A DNA stretch of 7,371 nt from Candidatus Aenigmatarchaeota archaeon (GCA_016202845.1 JACQNW010000031.1:1-7371); one strand, 5' to 3'; shown: positions 1 through 7,001, counted from the stretch's first letter. Numbers and translations: made by a program. Notes: generated from the sequence alone by a model not told the origin.

Positions 1-2
1 AT

Positions 3-596
3 GAAAAACAGAAGGTAATTGATTTTTCACTTAAAATAATAAAATCAAAACATTTGTCTAAGAAAGGAATTGAATTTAGCATACTTTTGGAAAAATATGC
101 TAAAAAATTTATATATCCGACTCCTTTTGAGTTGCATTTTTCACAGACATGGCAGCAAAAATACAAGAACAACGAAGTTGATTATAACGCAAAATTAAAG
201 GACACTGACCTTGCAGCTCATATAACAGTCATACTTAACAAAGGTGTCACGCTTTATGGAAAGCCTGCCGAGCTTGTTTTTGACAAGTCTGCAGCAAAAT
301 TCTACAAAAAATCCGTGATGAGCGATTTTGAAGGAATAGTAGAAAATCCTGCAGACAATCCTGTTTATGAAATTTTGAACTTGTGCAGGATACTTTACTT
401 TCTCAAAGAAAGCAAGTTATCTTCAAAATTAGAGGGCGCAAAATGGGCAATAGGTTTCCTGCCAGATAAGCACAAAACAATTGTAAAAGCTGCTTTAAGC
501 GTCTACACAGGAAAAGAAACCAAAAAATTCGACAAGAAAAAAGTCTTGAAATTTGAAAACTTCATGATAAAAAGGATAAAAGACGCTGACAAATAA
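3..596 (+). CDS. ANT(3'')/AadA-like nucleotidyltransferase (DUF4111-type C-terminal domain), 5' end outside window
   Basis: Family members transfer AMP from ATP to a hydroxyl of aminoglycosides such as streptomycin or spectinomycin. The frame is open to the left edge, so the TTG at 54 is probably internal; about 197 residues are visible and the N-terminal part with the GS...DxD metal site lies outside. Remembered AadA aligns well: GIEFSIL (66-86) matches AadA AVEVTIV, placing the Glu at 72-74 on the catalytic base Glu87. YPTPFELHFSQTW matches YPAKRELQFGEW (Trp112), and TDLAAHITVILNKGVTLYG matches the start of the helical domain (IDLAILL...VALVG). ILNLCRILYFLKESKL and GAKWAIGFLPDKHK match LTLSRIWYSAVTGK and ADWAMERLPAQYQ. 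The homology is seen; the substrate is not. In an archaeon, whose ribosome resists many of these drugs, a role other than antibiotic resistance is quite possible. It ends 5 bases from the convergent gene at 602. Confidence 0.85.
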   Translation, partial: EKQKVIDFSLKIIKSKHLSKKGIEFSILLEKYAKKFIYPTPFELHFSQTWQQKYKNNEVDYNAKLKDTDLAAHITVILNKGVTLYGKPAELVFDKSAAKFYKKSVMSDFEGIVENPADNPVYEILNLCRILYFLKESKLSSKLEGAKWAIGFLPDKHKTIVKAALSVYTGKETKKFDKKKVLKFENFMIKRIKDADK

Positions 597-601
597 TTGT
601 C

Positions 602-790
602 CTATGTTTTACTGCTTATTTCAATATTAACAGGCAGGTCGATCTTCATGTCTTTTTCTGCTCTTTTTTTGAAGCCCAGAATTGCTATGCCAGTCACCTT
701 GCCTGTTTTTTCATCGATTCTTTCAGATACGCCTTCGCCTGCATCTTTAAAGTAGCCTTCTGTATGTTCTCCTATGTTTATTTGAAGCAA
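602..790 (-). CDS. DUF2283-like small protein, N-terminus apparently lost to a frameshift
   Basis: A small protein of unknown function; DUF2283 domains are short beta-rich modules common in bacteria and archaea. The 62 residues from the TTG at 790 contain the typical end of the domain: an EGV segment, then ERIDEKTGKVTGIAILGFKKR, which matches the family pattern D-x-x-G-x-(L/V)-x-GIEIL-x-x-(S/K)KR, followed by a KIDLPVNIEI tail. The usual first strand (M-K-x-x-YD-x-E-x-D-x-L) is missing. An ATG at 831, 27 bases after the upstream exchanger's stop, opens another frame, MKSQVLATLETAF, that would join this one if the five-T run at 796-792 had one more T, giving about 76 residues. So the true gene probably spans 602-831, either broken by mutation or sequencing error or read by slippage. 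It may share the transcript of the upstream exchanger gene. The family call is from pattern memory. Confidence 0.6.
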   Translation of the reverse strand: MLQINIGEHTEGYFKDAGEGVSERIDEKTGKVTGIAILGFKKRAEKDMKIDLPVNIEISSKT

Positions 791-858
791 TAAAAAGCAG
801 TTTCTAAAGTCGCTAGAACCTGGGATTTCATCTTTGCGCTGTATTGCACAAAAAAGGC

Positions 859-2097
859 TTATTTCACCATGCTTCTGAATGCAGGCTTCAGGTGCTTCCT
901 GTCCCTGATGAAGAAGAATAGTGCTAGTATCAAATATACGAATGATAGCGGATAGTGCAGTTCTGGATGTGCAAATTGTATCACAAAAAGTGCAAAAAGC
1001 ACTATAGCCCCTTTGAATGTTATTCTTAAATTAAGCAGTATTGAAACGGCAAACAGTGACTGCGCTGCTGTAAGCAGCAGTTCCTGGACCTGCCTGTGAT
1101 CAAGAATCATTGTAGTGCCCGTGAACTCTGCGCCTGAAATTGCGCCAGAGCTTAAAACAGATAATGCATAGATTAAAGGCAATGCTCCTATCAAGAGAGT
1201 CCACTGGTTGATTTTCGAGCTGAGCAGTGCTTCGAACCCCATTTTTGGCAAAAGTCTGAAGGCAAATATGAATGCAATTATAAACTCAGGCGCTTCTGAA
1301 GCTAACGGTGCAAGCCACTGCACGAGCAGAAATTCATCAATGCCTGCATGCGCTCCTGTTTCCAGAAGGGATTCTGCAAACGGCTCTGTTGAAATAAAAA
1401 TTACAGCTGCTGCAAGCAGGAAGAATAAAATAGTCACAGTTCTTCTTTTATTTTGTGTAAAGCTGGCAACCAGCTTTGGCGGCCCAACAAGGTGCGGTTC
1501 TTCCATATGCGTCTTAGACACGCGGGCCATGTACATTACAAAAAGAAGGATAAGTATCAAAGTATCCATCAAGCTTAGAGTGCCTTTTATTGGAATTATC
1601 AGTGAATACAACGAAGCAGTGAGTAAAAACCCTATGGCCACTCTGTTGGAATGGTCAAATTCTAAAGAATGTTTTCTGGTCTTAAGCCAGAATATGAATA
1701 CAAGCAAAGCCCATCCCGCTCCGATCAGCAGCCTGTTTGCGCCTGTCATGTTTGCAGTTGCATAAGCTATGTATGAAGGATTTGTGCCTGCAGTCCATGC
1801 AAAATAAGCATCCACCGCATATTCAGGCATTACTGCTATTAAGGCAAGTATTGCAATAGCCAGGCCTTTTGGTATGTCTAGCTGGGCCAGCTCAGCAGCC
1901 CATGACAGCATGAATGCTGCACAAAGCACAGACAAACCAAAAAACAAAGCCCTTGTTGGAGGATCATGAAGGGACATTCCTGTAAAAGAAGCTGCCACAG
2001 CAGCAAACATTATAATCGCTATTACAAATCCCATTTTTTTCTTGCTTTTTTGCTCTAGCGTTACTACCAGTGGCGAATTTCTGCTTTCCACAGCCAA
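859..2097 (-). CDS. Cation exchanger of the Ca2+:cation antiporter (CaCA) superfamily, atypical 'sodium:proton exchanger' branch
   Basis: An integral membrane protein of 412 residues with about ten to twelve hydrophobic segments and a charged N-terminal tail (residues 1-21). It shows the two inverted alpha repeats of CaCA exchangers. Repeat 1 has LALIAVMPEYAVD (84-96, with the Pro-Glu pair at 91-92) and ATANMTGANRLLIG (113-126). Repeat 2 has VQWLAPLASEAPEFI (259-273; Glu268, Glu271). The acidic residues are those that bind Na+/Ca2+ or H+ in the family. The ANMTGANRLLIG and LAPLASEAPE signatures fit a divergent branch usually annotated as sodium:proton or sodium:calcium exchangers; the ion is not settled by sequence. 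A hydrophilic loop (about 140-152) and a second (192-220) separate the hydrophobic blocks. The start is TTG at 2097, the only start codon in frame before the upstream stop near 2137; GTG at 2091 is an alternative. It diverges from another CaCA gene, with which it shares a promoter region. Confidence 0.82.
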   Translation of the reverse strand: MAVESRNSPLVVTLEQKSKKKMGFVIAIIMFAAVAASFTGMSLHDPPTRALFFGLSVLCAAFMLSWAAELAQLDIPKGLAIAILALIAVMPEYAVDAYFAWTAGTNPSYIAYATANMTGANRLLIGAGWALLVFIFWLKTRKHSLEFDHSNRVAIGFLLTASLYSLIIPIKGTLSLMDTLILILLFVMYMARVSKTHMEEPHLVGPPKLVASFTQNKRRTVTILFFLLAAAVIFISTEPFAESLLETGAHAGIDEFLLVQWLAPLASEAPEFIIAFIFAFRLLPKMGFEALLSSKINQWTLLIGALPLIYALSVLSSGAISGAEFTGTTMILDHRQVQELLLTAAQSLFAVSILLNLRITFKGAIVLFALFVIQFAHPELHYPLSFVYLILALFFFIRDRKHLKPAFRSMVK

Positions 2098-2137
2098 AAA
2101 TATAGAAGTAAATCTTAAAAGGATGTCAGGGAAAGCC

Positions 2138-2146
2138 TATTTTATA
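2138..2146. promoter_or_regulatory. Shared archaeal TATA box between divergent exchanger genes
   Basis: The nine bases read TATTTTATA on the plus strand and TATAAAATA on the minus strand, so TBP could bind in either direction. For the minus-strand gene the box leaves a leader of about 20 bases before the TTG at 2097. For the plus-strand gene its centre is about 23 bases ahead of the ATG at 2165, slightly short of the usual 26-27, which would imply a leaderless transcript. A purine-rich GGGAAAG just upstream on the plus strand could act as a BRE. Assignment rests on spacing and composition only. Confidence 0.5.
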
Positions 2147-2164
2147 CCAAGTTAAATATAGTAT

Positions 2165-3103
2165 ATGTTGTTTGAGGCTGCGGGCCTGATTATAGGTCTT
2201 GTCGTTCTTGTAAAGGCAAGTGAAGGGGCTATAAACAGCTCAATTGTCACATCAAAATTGCTTGGCTTAAGTGAAATGTTTGTTGGCCTTGTTGTTTTGG
2301 CTTTCGCAACATCGCTTCCTGAGCTTGCTGTTAACATACTTTCCGCAATAAATGGCAACTCTATAATAGGCTTTTCAAACTTGATAGGAGCCAATGTAGC
2401 AAATATAGCTGTGCTTTTTGGTATTTTGGGTATTATAACTACTTTTAAAATACCGGCTAAAGAGCTTGAAGGCATACTGGAAATATTTTTGTTGACAGGG
2501 ATCATAGCGTTGTTTATACTGGTATTTGGATTTGTCGGAAAGGTTTTCGGTTTGTTTTTGCTGTGCATGTTTTATCTTTTCATGAACAGGCTGTTCAAAG
2601 AGGGGTTCAGGGCAAATGGTAATGCGAGAAAAAATGGAATACCGACGCTTGTTGCCCTGAAAAATATCGGGAAGATTCTAGGTTTTATTGCTCTTGTTAT
2701 TATAGCAGCCCATGTCGTAGTTTCATCGGCCTTGTCCATGTCGTCATCGTTTGGGATAATGCAGTCTTTTATAGGCGCAACAATAATCTCCTTGGGCACC
2801 ACCCTGCCGGAGATTTCAGTTTCTGTGGCTGCAATCAGAAAGAAAAACGTGAGTTTGGCTATTGGAAACGCAGTAGGTTCTTTGGTAGCAAATTTGACTT
2901 TAATTTTGGGTGTGTCCGCATTGCTGTCAAGTTCAATCGTCTTGGATGCAGGTGCAAAAATAGCAGTGCTTTTCATGCTGCTTGCATATGCAGTGTTCTA
3001 TGTGGTCATTCATGACAAGGTGTTTACTCCGGTAAAAAGCGTGATCCTTTTTGGCGTTTACATATTATTTTTGATTAGTATGATTGTAGTTGGTGTATTA
3101 TGA
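2165..3103 (+). CDS. Calcium/sodium antiporter, canonical YrbG-type CaCA exchanger
   Basis: A 312-residue membrane protein of the usual length for prokaryotic K+-independent Na+/Ca2+ exchangers, which use the sodium gradient to expel Ca2+. Both signature alpha repeats are intact: repeat 1, GLVVLAFATSLPELAVN (41-57) followed by GANVANI (75-81); repeat 2, GATIISLGTTLPEISVS (204-220) followed by GNAVGSLVANL (234-244). The Glu residues at 53 and 216 in the two LPE motifs are the expected ion ligands. A hydrophilic stretch around 143-165 separates the two halves and the remainder is about ten transmembrane helices. The ATG at 2165 lies about 23 bases after a TATA-like box, suggesting a leaderless message. 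Its stop overlaps the next start as ATGA at 3100-3103, so it is probably translated together with the permease-methyltransferase. The ion specificity is inferred from the family. Confidence 0.9.
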   Translation: MLFEAAGLIIGLVVLVKASEGAINSSIVTSKLLGLSEMFVGLVVLAFATSLPELAVNILSAINGNSIIGFSNLIGANVANIAVLFGILGIITTFKIPAKELEGILEIFLLTGIIALFILVFGFVGKVFGLFLLCMFYLFMNRLFKEGFRANGNARKNGIPTLVALKNIGKILGFIALVIIAAHVVVSSALSMSSSFGIMQSFIGATIISLGTTLPEISVSVAAIRKKNVSLAIGNAVGSLVANLTLILGVSALLSSSIVLDAGAKIAVLFMLLAYAVFYVVIHDKVFTPVKSVILFGVYILFLISMIVVGVL

Positions 3104-4953
3104 AAAAAGGCAGCAATCTAGAGAAAAATATTGGAAACAAATCGTTGATGTTTTTGGCGATTAATGCAATTCTTGGAACGGGTATTTTTTTCCTTCCTGC
3201 TGCAGGGGCTTCAATAGCAGGTCATTCTTCATTGATCTCATGGGCAATGATGTCCGTTGTCGCCGTTGGAATTTCGTTGTACTTTGCAGAGCTTGTGGGT
3301 ATGTTTCCAAAATCAGGCGGGGTGTATGAATATGTGAAACAGGCATTTGGCGGCTTTGCAGGGTTTGTTTTTGGATGGACTGCGTGGATAATAGCAAACC
3401 TGACAATTGCAATGCTTATAGCAGGGTCAATTTTGTACATACTTCCTGGAGCGGGCATGCTTGTATCCATTTCGCTTGCATTGTTTTTTATTCTGGCTTT
3501 CAACCTGATAAGCTATTCTGGAATTTCAGTTTCAACAAAATTATTGCTGGTTTTCGGTATTTTAACAATTGCTGCAATAGCCATGCTGATAATACCTGGA
3601 GCTGCTTCTGTAAGCTTATCCAATTTTGTTTTTTTAGCGCCAATATCCAGCATTTTCTTGGCTGTTTACATGATATCTGAAACATTTTTTGGCTGGGAAA
3701 CTGTGACTTATTTGTCAGAAGAGGTAAGGAATCCAAGAATCTTGCCCAAGACAATAATTATCGCAACAGTATGTATAGTAGTACTATCTTTGCTGCTGGT
3801 ATTTGTGTCTCTGGCTATTTCTGACGTGAGCCAGTTTGCAAGCAGCCAGGCCCCGCTAGTTTTCCTGTCTTCTGTTATATTTGGCTCAGAGTTTTCAAAA
3901 ATATTTGCACTGATAATTTTCATACCATTGATCGGCACTGCAGCATCATGGATAATATCCTCGCCTCGTCTTCTTTATGCAATGTCGCGGGACCATTCTA
4001 TAAGCAATAAATTTTCCCAAATTCATAAAAAACATAAAACTCCGCATTATGCTATCATGTTCCAGACAGCTGTTACCATATTTTTAACGCTTGCAGCTTT
4101 TGGGAATTATTACACTCTCCTATCAATGCTTATCCCAATGATATTTTTGATGTATGGAGCAGTAATGCTATCTGTTGTTAAATTACGAATTTCAAAGCCC
4201 CGTCAGCAGAGAATATTCAACGCACCTTTTCCAAGAATAGGGCCGTTAGTAATAGTTGTATTTTTTGCAATATTGCTTTCCATATGGTTTTCAACTCCAA
4301 ATGCCCTGGCCACAATTGTCATGGTTTTCATGCTCATGACGATAGGTGTGCCTTTGTATGTTATGATAAAGCTGAGCACTGATGAAAAATTCACGGAAAA
4401 GTTTTTTGACAAAACATCATGGTTTTTTGACCGGTTGCTTTCCATATGGTATAAAAGCGGAGATGCGCAAAACGTTATTTCAAAATTAGATCTGAACCAA
4501 AATTCTATTGTTCTAGATTATGGATGCGGCGGAGGAACGACGACATCTAAGCTAGCAGAAAAGGCAAAAAATGTGATCGCTGTTGACATATCAGAGCAGC
4601 AGATGAAACTTGCCATGCAAAAATTGAAACATAAAAGCAATGTAACATTTTTCAAATATTCGCAAGTTCCTGAATTAGAGAATTATTTTGACGCTGCCAC
4701 GGCTGTTGGCGTGCTGGAATACATGAAAGACCCTAAGAAGGAAGTGGGAAAAATAATCACCTCCTTAAAAAAAGGCGGAACATTTTCTTTCCTGTCTTTC
4801 GGCAGATCAATAGGCTTTCCGGCCCCGCAATTCGCAAAAAATGAAGAAACAATAAGAATGCTATTCAAAGACCTGCCTGTCAAAATAACCGTCAAAAAAG
4901 AGAACAAGAAGCTCGCAGAGTATTGGTACATCTGGGGAAAGAAAATCAAGTAA
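3100..4953 (+). CDS. APC-family amino-acid permease fused to a C-terminal class I SAM-dependent methyltransferase
   Basis: Residues 1 to about 425 form an APC-superfamily transporter with roughly twelve helices. Family marks are NAILGTGIF (22-30) in the broken first helix, FAELVGMFPKSGGVYEYV (62-79), AFGGFAGFVFGW (82-93), the helix-6 segment FFGWETVTYLSEEVRNP (196-212) and SPRLLYAMSRDHSI (288-301). Normal permeases end near here. Instead the frame runs on into a complete Rossmann methyltransferase: a lead-in helix FFDKTSWFFDRL (435-446), motif I VLDYGCGGG (471-479), the acidic ribose-binding VIAVD (492-496), motif FDAATAVGVLEYM (530-542), LKKGGTFSF (556-564) and a final strand EYWYIWGKK (607-615). 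With twelve helices both ends are cytoplasmic, where SAM is found. Transport substrate and methyl acceptor are unknown. It is coupled to the upstream antiporter by an ATGA overlap. There is no stop or frame break at the junction near 4370-4400. Confidence 0.88.
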   Translation: MKKGSNLEKNIGNKSLMFLAINAILGTGIFFLPAAGASIAGHSSLISWAMMSVVAVGISLYFAELVGMFPKSGGVYEYVKQAFGGFAGFVFGWTAWIIANLTIAMLIAGSILYILPGAGMLVSISLALFFILAFNLISYSGISVSTKLLLVFGILTIAAIAMLIIPGAASVSLSNFVFLAPISSIFLAVYMISETFFGWETVTYLSEEVRNPRILPKTIIIATVCIVVLSLLLVFVSLAISDVSQFASSQAPLVFLSSVIFGSEFSKIFALIIFIPLIGTAASWIISSPRLLYAMSRDHSISNKFSQIHKKHKTPHYAIMFQTAVTIFLTLAAFGNYYTLLSMLIPMIFLMYGAVMLSVVKLRISKPRQQRIFNAPFPRIGPLVIVVFFAILLSIWFSTPNALATIVMVFMLMTIGVPLYVMIKLSTDEKFTEKFFDKTSWFFDRLLSIWYKSGDAQNVISKLDLNQNSIVLDYGCGGGTTTSKLAEKAKNVIAVDISEQQMKLAMQKLKHKSNVTFFKYSQVPELENYFDAATAVGVLEYMKDPKKEVGKIITSLKKGGTFSFLSFGRSIGFPAPQFAKNEETIRMLFKDLPVKITVKKENKKLAEYWYIWGKKIK

Positions 4954-4973
4954 AGAATTTCATCAATGCCGAA

Positions 4974-5756
4974 TTATTTCTTTCCTGTACGAAACAAGTC
5001 TTGTGCTATCCTTTCTGCGTGTGCAGCTGCATTTTTTGCCCTGCTTGCAAAAGGATCTTCTGCAAGTTTTTTTTCTGTTTCTGCTCTGGCAGTTTCATTC
5101 CTGCTCTGTTCTGCTGTTTCGGGGCTTACATAGTCATGAGGTCTTTCAGCAACTGTTCCGCTTACTGTATCATATCTTGGATCATTCCACGCAATTTGTC
5201 CTTCTGGTGTATACACAGTGTCGCCAGAAGGCACCCTTTCCCACCTGCCGTTTCTGATCCTGTAAAAATTGCCAGTTCTGACTTGCTTGAAGCGAAGTTC
5301 CACTTCTCCAGTCTTTATAGGCACATAAGTGTTGCCATCTGTGCCAACTAAAGCGCCTGGCATTGAATTAAGCGCCACACTGTCAAGCATGTCTCTTGGA
5401 TTGTATTCTTTGCCATTTGTGAGTTCTTGCTGCCTGAGTTCGACAGTTTGCTGGGCTACAGAAATAACAAATGCTGTTCCTAATGCTTTTAGCGATGCGG
5501 GCCTTTGCTGCAGAGCAGGCATCTGGCTGCATGCTGCATTCCAGAATGCCTTATCGCCCATGGAAGCTCTTGCAGCTTCTAATTGAGCATATCTTTCCTG
5601 CGGTGTAATTTGCATATTGTAAGCAACATCAGCAATTTGTCCTTGTGGCATTTCATAACTAATAGATGTGTTTACAGAAGTATTGCTATCTTTTCCGCAT
5701 CCGCCAAATACAAATATGCCTGCAATAGCGACAGGCGCAAATCTTCTGTATTCCAT
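4974..5756 (-). CDS. Predicted secreted lipoprotein of unknown function
   Basis: I do not recognise a family. The 260-residue protein starts with MEYRRF, then a hydrophobic core (about 7-18) and a lipobox-like VFGGC with Cys20 as the likely lipidated residue, followed by a polar Asp/Ser/Thr/Asn-rich linker. This predicts export and anchoring to the outer face of the membrane. Residues about 52-115 look helical and Gln/Ala-rich. Residues about 137-200 look like beta strands, with aromatic and Arg-rich motifs such as GNFYRIRNGRWERVP (162-176) and a YTPEGQIAW turn. Residues about 210-257 form an Ala/Glu/Lys/Arg-rich helix or coiled coil. The ATG at 5756 is about 27 bases after a TATA-like box, so the transcript is probably leaderless. 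It converges with the permease-methyltransferase (20-base gap) and diverges from trpS. Codon choice is like its neighbours. Confidence 0.72.
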   Translation of the reverse strand: MEYRRFAPVAIAGIFVFGGCGKDSNTSVNTSISYEMPQGQIADVAYNMQITPQERYAQLEAARASMGDKAFWNAACSQMPALQQRPASLKALGTAFVISVAQQTVELRQQELTNGKEYNPRDMLDSVALNSMPGALVGTDGNTYVPIKTGEVELRFKQVRTGNFYRIRNGRWERVPSGDTVYTPEGQIAWNDPRYDTVSGTVAERPHDYVSPETAEQSRNETARAETEKKLAEDPFASRAKNAAAHAERIAQDLFRTGKK

Positions 5757-5778
5757 GCAATTAGTTGCATAGAAAAGG

Positions 5779-5788
5779 TTTTAAATTT
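5779..5788 (-). promoter_or_regulatory. TATA-like box for the lipoprotein gene
   Basis: On the minus strand the bases read AAATTTAAAA, centred about 27 bases ahead of the ATG at 5756. This is the position expected for an archaeal TATA box that starts transcription at or next to the start codon. There is no Shine-Dalgarno sequence ahead of that ATG, which agrees with leaderless translation. Confidence 0.45.
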
Positions 5789-5816
5789 AACCTACAGTCG
5801 ATAAACAGCGAGTAAC

Positions 5817-5826
5817 GAATATATTA
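5817..5826 (+). promoter_or_regulatory. TATA-like box for trpS
   Basis: The bases GAATATATTA are centred about 28 bases before the ATG at 5850, the expected archaeal TATA spacing for a leaderless message. The same 93-base spacer carries the oppositely directed box of the lipoprotein gene, about 30 bases away. Confidence 0.45.
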
Positions 5827-5849
5827 ATCCTATTCCACAAAGTAATGTT

Positions 5850-7001
5850 ATGCAGCACAAGAACCCGAAATCAATTGCCCACGAAAAGCACGAGAAGGAA
5901 CATACAATGAGCATAGCAGAAGTCAGAGGCGATGTTGATTACGAGGCTGTAATAAAGGAATTTGGGCTTGAAAGAATGCAGCCGATGATAGAAAAAATGA
6001 AGGCTGCAAAGATGAAGCTCCCAGTCATGTACCGCAGGAATCTTGTTGTGGCGCATAGGGATTTTGGGCAGATTTTCAATGCCATGATTAACAAGAAGAA
6101 CTTTGCAATTCTTACTGGCATAAATCCTTCCGGCGCTCTTCATTTTGGCAACAAGATGTTTGTCGATCAGGCCATGTTCATGCAGGAGAATGGCGGCAAG
6201 GTTTTCATACCGATAAGCAATGACGAGACTTACGTCTTCAAGAAAGCAGAAACATTGGAAAAGGCAACAGAGAATGTTATAGAAGTTATATCTGACATGA
6301 TAGCTCTTGGCCTGGACCCTAGGAGAACTCATTTTTTTGTTTCAACAAGAACTGCAAAAGTCTACGAGCTCGCAGTCAAGCTTTCGACAAAAACGACCCT
6401 GTCAAACATGAAGGCAATTTTTGGCTTCAACAATGACACAAACCCCGGGCAGATTTTCTATGGCATCGTCCAGTCTGCACACATATTATATCCGCAGCTG
6501 CCTGATCAGTTGGGTCCCTGCCCTGTTGTTGTGCCTATCGGTATTGATCAGGATCCGTACATGAGATTGGTTAGAGATATGGCAGAACGCGCTGGTTTTG
6601 TAAAGCCTTCATCTACAAATCATATTTTCATGCCGGGCCTGCAGGGCGGCAAGATGAGCGGCAGCAAGCCTGAAACATGCATCTACCTGTCGGACGAGCC
6701 AGAAGCCGCAAGGAAGAAAATAATGGGCGCATTTTCCGGCGGCGGGGCTTCTATGAAGGAGCACCGCGAGCATGGCGGAAACCCGGACATAGATGTTGCC
6801 TGTCAGTACATGAAATTCATGTTCGAGGAAGACGACAAGAAGCTGGGTGAAATATTTGCTAATTACAGAAATGGCAGCCTTTCTACAGGCGAAGTAAAAT
6901 CAGTGCTCGCAGACAAAATTGTCAAATTCCTCAAAGACCATCAAAAAAAGCGTGAAAAAGCAAAGCCAATTGCGGAGAAGATACTGGCAAACCAGTCATG
7001 A
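5850..7001 (+). CDS. trpS: Tryptophanyl-tRNA synthetase, archaeal/eukaryal type
   Basis: This cytoplasmic class I aminoacyl-tRNA synthetase activates tryptophan with ATP and charges tRNA-Trp. The 383 residues match the archaeal length. The Rossmann domain carries the HIGH-type motif PSGALHFGN (93-101) after ILTGIN, and the KMSKS loop is GGKMSGSKPE (266-275). GIDQDPYMRLVRDMA (231-245) is the hallmark distinguishing TrpRS from TyrRS. The C-terminal part, EHREHGGNPDIDVACQYM (304-321) followed by FEEDDKKLGEI and LSTGEVK, parallels human and archaeal TrpRS. Two starts are possible. ATG at 5850 fits the TATA box and adds a His/Lys-rich 19-residue tail; ATG at 5907 (Met20) has an AAGGA sequence seven bases upstream. 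Spacing favours 5850 slightly. It is monocistronic as far as can be seen and is followed by a 133-base convergent spacer. Confidence 0.96.
   Translation: MQHKNPKSIAHEKHEKEHTMSIAEVRGDVDYEAVIKEFGLERMQPMIEKMKAAKMKLPVMYRRNLVVAHRDFGQIFNAMINKKNFAILTGINPSGALHFGNKMFVDQAMFMQENGGKVFIPISNDETYVFKKAETLEKATENVIEVISDMIALGLDPRRTHFFVSTRTAKVYELAVKLSTKTTLSNMKAIFGFNNDTNPGQIFYGIVQSAHILYPQLPDQLGPCPVVVPIGIDQDPYMRLVRDMAERAGFVKPSSTNHIFMPGLQGGKMSGSKPETCIYLSDEPEAARKKIMGAFSGGGASMKEHREHGGNPDIDVACQYMKFMFEEDDKKLGEIFANYRNGSLSTGEVKSVLADKIVKFLKDHQKKREKAKPIAEKILANQS

Noticed and set aside
54..56. TTG as the true start of the AadA-like gene
   Set aside because: The frame is open upstream to the edge, and the codons before the TTG align with the end of the nucleotidyltransferase domain of AadA.
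1208..1765. Long open frame on the plus strand, opposite the 412-residue exchanger
   Set aside because: The minus-strand frame holds clear CaCA motifs and hydrophobic helices; this one is a Ser/Ala/Asn-rich antisense shadow with no recognisable motif.
4340..4400. Separate methyltransferase gene with its own internal start near residue 422
   Set aside because: There is no ribosome-binding sequence, TATA box or stop at the junction; one continuous frame is the simpler reading.
4923..5351. Cys/Phe-rich open frame on the plus strand overlapping the end of the methyltransferase and the lipoprotein gene
   Set aside because: Its composition is a typical shadow, and the opposite strand encodes a protein with a signal peptide, lipobox and TATA-spaced start.
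5871..6332. Open frame on the minus strand inside trpS
   Set aside because: It is antisense to the conserved TrpRS catalytic domain and lacks protein-like features.
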